Assembly: GCF_047675955.1 (NCBI RefSeq)
Contig: NC_132927.1
Span: 64,399,702 to 64,463,701, forward strand
Length of the DNA stretch: 64,000 nt
Direction of reading: 5' to 3'
Source of the DNA: Chlorocebus sabaeus
Lineage: Eukaryota > Chordata > Mammalia > Primates > Cercopithecidae
This document shows, piece by piece, positions 21,561 to 31,474 of the stretch. A program made the translations under genes and the position numbers. Within the stretch, counting starts at the first letter, position 1. Each line of letters starts with the position of its first letter. The notes under the pieces are model-generated. The model saw only the letters and a list, made by a program, of their open reading frames with translations. It searched no databases and had not been told where the DNA came from.

Positions 21561-22707
21561 TGTTTCATGTGCAATTGGTTTCCTACAGAAAGCTTTATTC
21601 TTCTTTTCTTTTTAGAAGATTTCTTCAGACTTCTGCTAATCGTTGGTTGTGGAACACTAAAAATCTGACTAGAATTTTTAAGTGGGTGAGGAGAGCCTGT
21701 TGACTGCAAAGATCTGGTCATGCTTTCCAGAGAAGATCTAGTTTTAGTTTTGCCTGGCTACAAAGCTTCTGAAACAGAATGCGGGGAAATGACTGGCGGT
21801 ACAAGCGGGGTCTCCACTTTCCACAGACATAGCTTGGTTTAACTCTCATCTTTTCAGTGTGGCACTCTGCCTTCGGTCATGCCTTCGGTCATGCCTGCCA
21901 GGCTCCTCTTGGTCCACAAGCCTTTTTCTCTGTCCAGAGAAAAAGTTTAGTTGCATTCCTGGGTGGGAAAAGAGAGGTTTCCCTACAAGCACGGAGTAGG
22001 AAAGAGGAACTAGGAATCTTAACACTCTTAACAGCTCTCAACCCTTCCTTCTTATGAAAAGCCTCACTTCTGGAAATTCCTGAACCTAATACCTTCCTCC
22101 CAGTTCCAGAGTCTTAAGGATTTTGTCATGTAAACCAGGTTGGTTCTTCTCTTTCCCCACTGTTGTTTGAGAATTGAGCCTTTTTGTGTCTGCCAAGTCA
22201 GTTACTTCTTATCCATTCATTTTCCAGTTTCAGAAAGTGTGTTCCTTTGGGCTCTAGTTCACCCCATCGATATCAACTCAGATCTGGGCAAGAGGGGGCC
22301 TGGCTCTGAGCTGCTGCCATCATATGGAGGCAAAGATCTCTTGAAGCAACGGGTATGCCCACCTAGAGTCTAGACCATCCCTTTTGGGATCACATTCTAC
22401 TTATAAAAGATTCCCAAATTTCCTTTCCAAGCAGTCTTCAGGACATGTAGGAGCCTGCAAGGATTTCTTCCTGGGGCAGTCCAGCAGACTGCATTGCCCA
22501 TGTGTACGCTCTGAGCCTGAGGGATGGCCAAGAAATGACTCTCTGCGAGGAGTGGGAATAAGCTTCAGCATGCTGGGTTTAGGATGCTCATGTGTGTGCA
22601 CCACTGCCTCTTCCTAAAGCAAGTCACAGCTTTGACAACAGTAAAATACATTTTCAAGTTGCACTCTCCACATTTATTTGGTATCAGCAGGTATGCATAT
22701 ACACATA
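21561..22707. other. Unassigned, possibly old L1 5' region
   Basis: May continue the old antisense L1 into its 5' end. A small direct repeat of 'ccttcggtcatg' lies at about 21870-21893. Open frames here show no protein family I recognise. Confidence 0.35.
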
Positions 22708-23050
22708 CATATTAGTCTGTTTTCACACTGCTGATAAAGACATACTTGAGACTGGGCAATTTACAAAAGAAAGAGGTTTAATTGGACTTACAGTTTCACA
22801 TGGCTGGGGAGGCCTCATAATCATGGTGGAAGGCAAGTCACATCTTACGTGCCAAAAGAGCTCATGCAGAGAAACTCCCGTTTTTTAAAACCAGCAGATC
22901 TTGTGAGACCCATTCACTATCACGAGAACAGCATGGGAAAGACCCGCCCCCATGATTCAATCATCTCCCACCGGTCCCTCCCACAACACGTGGGAATTAC
23001 GGGAGCTACAAGATGAGATTTGGGTGGAGACACAGAGCCAAACCATATCA
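22708..23050 (-). mobile_element. MaLR LTR (THE1/MST type), antisense, well preserved
   Basis: Runs from 'attagtctgttttcacactg' to 'ccaaaccatatca' with clear 'ctccctcccacaacacgtgg'-type phrases. It is a solo LTR, flanked by unrelated DNA. Confidence 0.93.
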
Positions 23051-23121
23051 ACATATATTTCAATGTTGTCATTATGATGGTATATTTGTCAAAGTAGGAG
23101 GATATACTACAACAGTTTGTG

Positions 23122-23332
23122 GCCAGGCATGGTGGCTCACACCTGTAATCCCAGCACTTTGGGAGGTGAAGCAGGAGGATTGTTTAAGCCCTGAAGTTTG
23201 AGGCCAGCCTGGATAACAAAGTGAGACTTTACCACTACAAAATTTTTTTTAAAAAAACTAGCTGGGCCTGGTGGCACACACCTTAGTCCCAGATGCTTAG
23301 GCTGAGGTGGCAGGATCACTTGGGAAGTTGCT
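23122..23332 (+). mobile_element. Old Alu (AluJ-like), 3'-truncated
   Basis: Starts 'ggccaggcatggtggctcac' and stops after 'ggcaggatcacttgggaag', losing the last third of the right arm and the A-tail. It is heavily diverged. Confidence 0.88.
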
Positions 23333-23570
23333 ACTAATCCTTCAACATATTAGTGCAAAGGTGTGGATAATCTATCAGGTTCAGTGGTGCTCAAGGACAG
23401 TCTCCCAATCATTGTGGCACATGTTGTCCATGCTCCTACCCCTGCCACAGAAGCACATATAGCTGTACTACCCATTTTTTACAATGATGATGTTAGACAT
23501 TGCCATTCTCCATTAACTATTTGTACAATTATAGTATGCAGTGTTAAACCCTCATTAAGAAAGCATTTCC

Positions 23571-23884
23571 AGGCCAGGCACAGTAGCTTGCGCCTGTAAT
23601 CCCAGCACTTTGGGAGGTTAAGGTGGGAGGATTACTTGAGCCCAGGAGTTTGAGACCAGCCTGGGCAATATGGCAAAACCCATCCCTAACCACAAGAAAA
23701 ATAGAAAAATTAGCTGGGCGTGGTGGCGCATGCCAGTAGTCCCAGCTACATGGGAAGCTGAGGTGGGAGGATCACCTGAGCCCAGAGAGGTCAAGGCTGC
23801 AGTAAGCCATGATAGCGCCACTGCACTCCAGCCTTGCAGCCTGGATGACACAGCAAGACCCTGTCTCAAAAAACAAAAAAGAAG
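23571..23884 (+). mobile_element. AluJ, full length, with target duplications
   Basis: Both arms are present, from 'aggccaggcacagtagcttg' to the A-rich tail. 'agaaagcatttcc' flanks it at 23558-23570 and 23885-23897. Confidence 0.95.
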
Positions 23885-24430
23885 AGAAAGCATTTCCCTG
23901 TACTGACTCACCTGAACAAACCCGACAAAACTCCAGTCACTTGGCTTCCTCTAAGCTATGGAACAGAATCATGTCAAATTGTACCGGTCACTGACTATGC
24001 AACCCACCACCTTGGTCTTTAACATGCTGCAATGAACATCATGATAGTGTCTTCTGTGATTCACAAGATAATTCACATATAGGAGCTACTGACAGCCATT
24101 TCAAAAAGTACATACTGCTGCAGGAGTTAGCAATATGCATGTCAATTACCCACAACTTGATGTCTCAACATAGGTGTCTAAGTTGGCAGGATACAACTTG
24201 TGTCGTCAAGCCCTCATAGGAATTCTTTCTACAAATGTTGGAGGGTTTGAGCAACCATTCATGGTTCAGACGCATCTTGTTATATGAGAATTACAGATGA
24301 CTACAATGATCAGCATTGTATCAGCAACTTTCTGTGAAACTTCAACTCTGCATTGATCCTCATTCCTGGGGTAATTGATGAAATACCCCAGTTCGGAGAT
24401 GCATGAAAATGCCTCAAGAATGCAACTGGG

Positions 24431-24520
24431 GTGAGCCAAGATCACGCCACTGCACTTCAGCCTGGATGACAGAGCCAGACTCTGTTTCAAAAAACAAAAA
24501 AAACAAAAAACAAAAACAAA
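24431..24520 (+). mobile_element. 5'-truncated Alu with long A-rich tail
   Basis: Only the final right-arm part 'gtgagccaagatcacgccac' onward and an A/C-rich tail remain. The next Alu begins immediately after the tail. 'gaatgcaactggg' precedes it at 24418-24430 and reappears after the following Alu at 24816-24828. Confidence 0.85.
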
Positions 24521-24814
24521 GGCGCAGTGGCTCACGCCCGTAATTCCAGCACTTTGGGAGGCTGAGGCAGGCAGATCACGAGGTCAGGAGATCGAGACCA
24601 TCCTGGCTAACAGGGTGAAACCCCGTCTCTACTAAAAATATAAAAAATTAACCGAGCGTGGTGGCAGACGCCTGTAGTCCCAGCTACTAGGGAGGCTGAG
24701 GCAGGAGAATGGCATGAACCCAGGAGGCGGAGCTTGCAGTGAGCTGAGATCAGGCCACTGCACTCTAGCCTGAGTGACAGAGTGAAACTCCGTCTCAAAA
24801 AAAAAAAAAAAAAA
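24521..24814 (+). mobile_element. AluY nested in the tail of the preceding Alu
   Basis: Young-type Alu: 'ggcagatcacgaggtcagga', 'ggcatgaacccaggaggcgg', and an uninterrupted 18-nt poly(A). It lacks the first few bases of the consensus. The outer 13-bp duplication encloses both Alus. Confidence 0.93.
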
Positions 24815-26208
24815 GGAATGCAACTGGGCCTGAGTGGTTCCTGTATACAAAGGCAACTTGTCATCCAGATGCTTCCAAGATCATGACAACAGCATTTCCA
24901 CTCCTCGCCACAGTAGCCCTGTATCATGCAGCTGAAGCTAGTTCAGCCATGTGAAATTATAGACAAGGAATGCCAACACCAGGAAGTATTCCTGAAACTC
25001 AGCTAAGAGATGCATACAGAAAAAAAAGGTTGAAGTGCTCTGGTCAATCTGCATTTACCAATGAACAGTGGGAGATTCTCAAGTCCTTCAGGATAACACA
25101 TGAAATGGTTCAAGCAACTATGGAATTCAAGAGAAAAAGAAGAAGCAAATCTCCCACACTGATGACAGGAGATAGTCCCTAAGCACTAGTGAGAATAAAA
25201 AACTGAACTTGACAGACCGAGACAAAGTCATCAAAACACCAGAAGAGCCGTTCAGATGAACACTCGAGTTGTCACAGCCAATGGATGCAAAAGAAGCAAT
25301 TCCACACAAAGATTAAGATTTCAAGACGCCACCAGTGCTGTTGGAAAATCTCCCTCAGGAAGTACTTGTTCTCACTTTGTCCCTGGCTACACCTTAGGAT
25401 GAAATTGGGATGGAAGCAGATTTGACAGAAGAGTGGACACTCAAGATGTTTGCGAATGAAACAAAAAAGACAATTCCAGCAATGAAAGCAATGACGTGCT
25501 AAATAATATTCAGGTAGGGAGACATCAGTTGGCTGGAAAAATTTATGCCTTGCATGACGCTACTGAAAACTTAACACAAGTGGTTGGAAACAGATTCAAA
25601 GTGCTCGATGCCAAACTTGAGGAATTGGAAATGGATATCTCTTTTATGCACTCTAGATCCAACAAAAGCAGGCCACCTATTGTGAAGGTATATCCCACTT
25701 TTTTCCCTGATGCCTCTAATCCACCACCAGCTGTTGCTGTGGCTTCAGCTTTTCCTGCCTGCATTTCTTCTCATTCAGACAAGGAATGGAGTGGTTGGTG
25801 ACTGTGATACTATGACACAGGAATTGACGTACCCTACAAATGAAAAATTGCACAAAATCTACCTCACTGGTGAATTCCTTGTGCTGAGAATCTTAAGTGG
25901 AAAACTGATTTATAGCATCAGTGTGAAAACTACTGGGACAATGCACTATTTATCAATGGAAAAGTCCCTTTGCCTTCTGGAGCATTTACAATGAATCTTG
26001 TCTAAGCTCAAAGACAATTGAAAGACCCAAATATGTTTACACATTACAGACTCAAGAGGACCACAATGAATGTGATCAAAAGCACCATGACCACACCAAT
26101 TCAGAATGAGTGCAGAGCCCAGCACCATGGGCAGCCTCAGTGCACAGAATGCCAAACTTCACAACATTAGTCCTTTTACTTACCTAAAAAAATTAAAGGC
26201 ACGCCGTA

Positions 26209-26220
26209 GTAGATTTTTTT
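26209..26220. repeat. Probable target duplication of second L1, left copy
   Basis: 'gtagattttttt' recurs at 30401-30412, ten bases beyond the recognisable L1 5' end. Confidence 0.6.
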
Positions 26221-26224
26221 ATTT

Positions 26225-26265
26225 TATAAAACACACACACACACGCACGTACACATATATATATA
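26225..26265. repeat. (CA)n/(TA)n microsatellite in L1 tail
   Basis: A 'cacacacacacacgcacg' run followed by a TA run sits where the poly(A) tail of the second L1 would be. Confidence 0.8.
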
Positions 26266-26462
26266 TTTAAGTTCTAGGGTACATGTGCACAACGAGCAGG
26301 TTTGTTACATATGTATACATGTGCCATGTTGCTGTGCTGCACCTGTTAACTCAACATTTACATTAGGTGTATCTCCTAATGCTATCCCTCCCCAAGCTTT
26401 ACGACAAGCCCTGGGGTGTGATGTTCCCCACCCTGTGTCCAAGTATTCTCATGGTTCAATTC

Positions 26463-29400
26463 TCACTCACCTATGAGTGAGAACATGTGGTGTTTGGTTT
26501 TGTACACTTGCGATAGTTTGTTCAGAATGATGGTTTCCAGGTTCATACATGTTCCTACAAAAGACATGAACCCATCGCTTTTTATAGCTGCATAGTATTC
26601 ATATGTATTCATAATGGTGTATATGTGCCACATTATCTTAATCCAGTCTATCATTGATGGACATTTGGGTTGGTTTCAAGTCTTTGCTATTGTGAATAGT
26701 GCCGCAATAAACATACGTGTGCATGTGTCTTTATAGCAGCATGATTTATAACCCTTTGGGTATATACCTGGTAATGGGATGGCTGGGTCAAATGGTGTTT
26801 CTAGTTCTAGATCCTTGAGGAATCGCCACACTGTCTTCCACAATGGTTGAGCTAGTTTACAGTCCCACCAACAGTGTAAAAGTATTCCTATTTCTCCACA
26901 TCCTCTCCAGCACCTGTTGTTTCCTGACATTTTAATGATTGCCATTCTAACTGGTGTGAGATGGTATCTCATTGTGGTTTTGATTTGCATTTCTCTGATG
27001 GCCAGTGACGATGAGCATTTTTTCATGTGTCTGTTGGCTGCATAAATGTCTTCTTTTGAGAAGTGTCTGTTCATATCTTTTGTCCACTTTTTGATGGGGT
27101 TGTTTGATTTTTTCTTGTAAATTTGTTTAAGTTCTTTGTAGATTTTGGATATTAGCCCTTTGTCAGACACGTAGATTGTAAAAATTTTCTCCCATTCTGT
27201 AGGTTGCCTGTTCACTCTGATGGTAGTTGCTTTTGCTGTGCAGAAGTTCTATAGTTTAGATCCCATTTGTCAATTTTGGCTTTTGTTGCCATTGCTTTTG
27301 GTGTTTCAGACATGAAGTCCTTTCCCACGCCTATGTCCTGAATGGTATTGCCTAGGTTTACTTCTAGGGTTTTTATGGTTTTAGGTCTAACATTTAAGTC
27401 TTTAATCCATCTTGAATTAATTTTTGTATAAGGTGTAAGGAAGGGATCCAGTTTCATCTTTCTACATATGGCTAGCCAGTTTTCCCAGCACCATTTGTTA
27501 AATAGGGAATCCTTTCCCCATTTCTTGTTTTTGTCAGGTTTGTCAAAGATGGTTGTAGATGTGTGTTATTATTTCTGAGGGCTCTGTTCTGTTCCATTGG
27601 TCTATATCTCTGTTTTGGTACCAGTACCATGCTGCTTTGGTTACTGTAGCCTTGCAGTATAGTTTGAAGTCAGGTAGTGTGATGCCTCCAGCTTTGTTCT
27701 TTTGGCTTAGGATTGTCTTGGCTATGCAGGCTCTTTTTTGGTTCCATATGAACTTTAAAGTGGTTTTTTCCAATTCTGTGAAGAAAGTCATTGGTAGCTT
27801 GATGGGGATGACATTGAATCTATAAAGTACCTTGGGCAGTATGGCCATTTTCATGATATTGATTCTTCCTATCATGAGCATGAAATGTTCTTCCATTTTT
27901 TTGTGTCCTCTTTTATTTCGTTGAGCAGTGGTTTGTAGTTCTCCTTGAAGAAGTCCTTCATGTCCCTTGTAAGTTGGATTCCTAGGTATTTTATTTTATT
28001 TGAAGCAATTGTGAATGGGAGTTCACTCATCATTTGGCTCTCTGTTTGTCTGTTATTGGTGTATAGGAATGCTTGTGATTTTTGCACATTGATTTTGTAT
28101 CCTGAGACTTTGCTGAAGATGCTTATCAGCTTAAGGAGATTTTGGGCTGAGATAATGGGGTCTTCTGAATATACAATAGTGTCATCTGAAAACAGGGACA
28201 ATTTGACTTCCTCTTTTTCTGATTGAATACCTTTTATTTCTTTCTCCTGCCTGACTGCCCTGGCCAGAACTTCCAACACTATGTTGAATACGAGTGGTGA
28301 GAGAGGGCATCCCTGTCTTGTGCCAGTTTTCAAAGGGAATGCTTCTGGTTTCTGCCCATTCATTATGATATTGGCTGTGGGTTTGTCATAAATAGCTCTT
28401 ATTATTTTGAGATACGTTCCATCAATACCTAGTTTATTGAGAGTTTTTATCATGAAGGGCTGTTGCATTTTGTCAAAGGCCTTTTCTGCATCTATTGAGA
28501 TAATCATGTGTTTTTGGTCTTTGGTTCTGTTTACATGATAGATTACATTTATTGATTTGCATATGTTGAACCACCCTTGCATCCCAGGGATGAAGCCAAC
28601 TTGATCATGGTAGATAAGCTTTCTGATGTGCTGCTGGATTCGGTTCGCCAGTATTTTATTGAGGATTTTTGCATCAATGTTCACCAGGTATTTTGATCTA
28701 AAAATCTCTTTTTATGGAGTGTCTCTGCCAGGCTTTGGTATCAGGATGATGCTGGCCTCATAAAATGAGTTAGGGAGGATTTCCTCTTTTTCTATTGATT
28801 GGAATAGTTTCAGAAGGAATGGTACCAGCTCCTCTTTGTACCTCTGGTAGAATTCGGCTGTGAATCCATCTGGTCCTGGACTTTTTTTGGTTGGTAGGCT
28901 ATTAACTATTGCCTCAATTTCAGAGCCTGTTATTGATCTATTCAGGGATTCAACTTCTTCCTGGTTTAGTCTTGGGAGAGTGTATGTGTCTAGGAATTTA
29001 TCCATTTCTCCTAGATTTTCTAGTTTTTTTGCATAGAGGTGTTTATAGTATTCTCTGATGGTAGTTTGTATTTCTGTGGGATCAGTGGTGATATCCCCTT
29101 TATCATTTTTTGTTGTGTCTATTTGATTCTTCTCTCTTTTCTTCTTTATTAGTCTTGGTATCAGTCTATCAATTTTATTAATCTTTTAAAAAAAACCAGC
29201 TCCTGGATTCATTGACTTATTTTAAAGGGTTTCTGTTTCTCTATCTCCTTCAGTTCTGCTCTGATCTTAATTATTTCTTGCCCTCTGCTAGCTTTTGAAT
29301 GTGTTTGCTCGTGCTTCTCTAGTTCTTTTAATTGTGGTGTTAGGGTGTCAATTTTAGATCTTTCCTGCTTTCGCTTGTGGCCATTTAGTGCTATAAATTT

Positions 29401-29471
29401 CCCTCTACACACTGCTTTAAATGTGTCTCAGAGATTCTGGCATGTTGTGTCTTTGTTCTCGTTGGTTTCAA
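26463..29471 (-). pseudogene. L1 ORF2 remnant lacking endonuclease
   Basis: Reading 29471 to 26463 on the minus strand gives the ORF2 linker, reverse transcriptase and C-terminal regions in at least six broken frames (29412-29209, 29005-28712, 28684-27872, 27896-27543, 27457-27212, 27215-26676, and the end). The reverse transcriptase active site has changed: the frame reads 'FSDDTIVY' where the first L1 reads 'FADDMIVY'. The cysteine-rich end 'CWRGCGEIG' is still visible. Frameshifts, stops and the missing endonuclease exclude activity. Confidence 0.93.
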
Positions 29472-30390
29472 TGTCCTTTCTGTTAGTTTTCCTTCTAACA
29501 GTCAGGACTCTCAGCTGCAGGTCTGTTGGAGTTTGCTGGAGGTTCACTCCAGACCCTGTTTGCCTGGGTATCACCAGCAGAGGCTGCAGAACAGCAAATA
29601 TTCAAGAAGGGCAATTGTTGCTGCCTGATCCTTCTTCTGGAAGCTTTGTCTCAGAGGGGCACCTGGCTGTATGAAGTGTCGGTCGGCCCCTTACGGGAGG
29701 TGGGCCATTAGGCTATGTGGGGGTCAGGGACCCACTTGAGGAGGCAGTCTGTCAGTTCTCAGATCTCAAACTTCGTGCTGGGAGAACCACTACTCTCTTC
29801 AAAGCTGTCAGACAGGGATGTTTAAGTCTGCAGAAGTTTCTGCTGCCTTTTGTTCTGCTATGCCCTGCCCCCAGAGGTGGAGTCTGCAGAGGCAGGTAGG
29901 CCTCCTTGAGTTGTAGTGGTCTCCACCCAGTTCGAGCTTCTGGGAGCTTTGTTTACTTTCTCAAGCCTCAGCAATGGTGGACGCCCCTCCCCCAGCCTCT
30001 CTGCCACCTTGCAGTTCTATCTCAGACTGCTGTGCTAGCAGTGAGTGAGGCTCCATGGGCCTACGACCCTCCGAGTCAGGAGTGGGATATAATCTCCTGG
30101 TGTGCCATTTGCTAAGACTGTTGGAAAAGTGCAGTATTAGGGTGGGAGTGCCCCGATTTTCCAGATACCATCTGTCACAGCCTCCCTTGGCTAGGAAAGG
30201 GAATTCCCTGACCCCTTGTGCTTCCCGGGTAAGGCAATGCCCTGCCCTGCTCTGTGTGCTGCACCCACAGTCTGACAAGCCCCAGTGAGATGAACCCGCT
30301 ACCTCAGTTGGAAATGCAGAAATCACCTGTCTTCTGCATCGCTCACGCTGGGAGCTGTAGATTGGAGCTGTTCCTATTCGGCCATCTTGG
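29472..30390 (-). promoter_or_regulatory. Second L1 5' UTR remnant
   Basis: Homologous to 19659-20622, with the YY1-type site retained at about 30379-30390. It now reads directly into ORF2 sequence because of the deletion junction at 29471/29472. Confidence 0.75.
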
Positions 30391-30412
30391 AACCTTCCTT
30401 GTAGATTTTTTT

Positions 30413-31320
30413 TAAGTACATAATCTAAAGAGTTAAAATTCTGCCTCTGCACAGATTCCCAAGAGTAGGGGCCACCTAACGGAAAAATTTCTGAAGTTCT
30501 CAAAAATTACTATTCTCAAAATATTTCTTTCTGGATGTGTCCCCTATGTGTCACTACTCTGATGGAGGTAACATTAAGGCATACTGTACACCTTTAGCTG
30601 TAGCTTACTGGGAACAGAGAAGCTAGCACTGTGAATACTAGGGGAACTGACTTGGTTGTAGAGATCAAGAAACCCTTAACAAGAGAAGTGAAACTGCAGC
30701 CAGAAGCTAAGACACAGCCCCCAGAGGACATGATGAATCCAGGAAATGTTTCAACTAGCATTAATACTGAAAGCTGTCAGACATGTTAGTTCAATCATGG
30801 GAAGAAGTTTCCAGAGAGTATGACAATTGGAATTCAGAAAGTCAGCAGTGGAGTGAATCTAGGTCATCTACTGTTTGCAGTGGGCTACTTCAGTGATCAC
30901 TTGGGGACATCTGGATGGGTCTGCTCTCCCAAAATCAAAATATCTAAGAAACGGTCAGCTAGCCAAGAAAGCTGCAGGCTCAATGCAAGATTCTGATGCC
31001 AGCAAGGAGACTGGAGGTGCTTGTCATGAATGTAGGCTGACTTTTGCCTTCAGAGACCTTTGCCTCAATTTCCTGGCTGCTTGAGAAGTCTCTGTTCAAG
31101 ACTCACTTCTTCACTGAGTCCATATGTTTCAACTTCCCCCTCATTCTCAGTTGCTTAAAAAAAAAGTAGCAATCCCAACTCCCTGCCCTTAAAAGTAAAG
31201 GAGATATATTAATTTGAGCCAAACAGGAGACATTTGCTGCAGGAATTTTCAGTATCAACCAAAGCCAAATCTAGGTATGAGTTGGCCAACCAGGCCTCTT
31301 AAATTAAGGTTGATTTTTTG
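30413..31320. other. Unassigned sequence
   Basis: No repeat family or convincing reading frame recognised. Confidence 0.4.
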
Positions 31321-31321
31321 G

Positions 31322-31366
31322 CAGGATGGAGAAAAACAGACCTTGAGTCCCCAAGCAAGAAATTCC

Positions 31367-31402
<36 letters not shown>

Positions 31403-31474
31403 ATTTGCAGGATAAGGAAAAACAGACCTTGAGCCCTCAAGCAAGAAATTGCAGGTTAAAAAAAAAAAAAAAAA
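31322..31474 (+). repeat. 86-bp tandem duplication, each unit ending in poly(A)
   Basis: 'aacagaccttgag' begins at 31335 and again at 31421. Both units continue to 'caagcaagaaatt' and then a poly(A) run, about 29 A in the first and 18 A in the second. Confidence 0.88.

Larger units (their letters stand above)
23333..26208 (+). other. Unassigned block with decayed short ORFs; possible old pseudogene
   Basis: Between the Alus this block matches no repeat I recognise. Short plus-strand frames exist at 24970-25182 (70 codons, basic, with 'KRKRRSKSP') and 25496-25801 (101 codons, with a heptad-like 'KVLDAKLEELE' helix). They are separated by many stops. The codon-like texture and proline-rich end of the second frame suggest remains of a protein-coding transcript, such as a processed pseudogene, but I cannot name a parent and see no clear poly(A) tail. 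A long noncoding or novel repeat is equally possible. Confidence 0.3.
26221..30390 (-). mobile_element. Second antisense L1PA-type element, internally deleted
   Basis: The minus strand begins with 'ccaagatggccgaataggaa' at 30390, missing only the first few bases. It runs through a 5' UTR to 29472, then jumps into ORF2 near codon 274. ORF1, the inter-ORF spacer and most of the endonuclease are gone, about 1.97 kb relative to the L1 at 14.5-20.6 kb. The rest of ORF2 and the 3' UTR follow to about 26265. The tail has become a CA/TA microsatellite. It is older than the first L1, with many stops and frameshifts. Confidence 0.93.

Noticed and set aside
29460..29485. L1 splicing product (SpIRE) explanation for the deleted L1
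   Set aside because: The junction has no GT donor or AG acceptor in the undeleted sequence of the first L1.
29961..30503. 180-codon minus-strand frame
   Set aside because: It lies almost entirely in the 5' UTR of the second L1 and crosses its 5' end.
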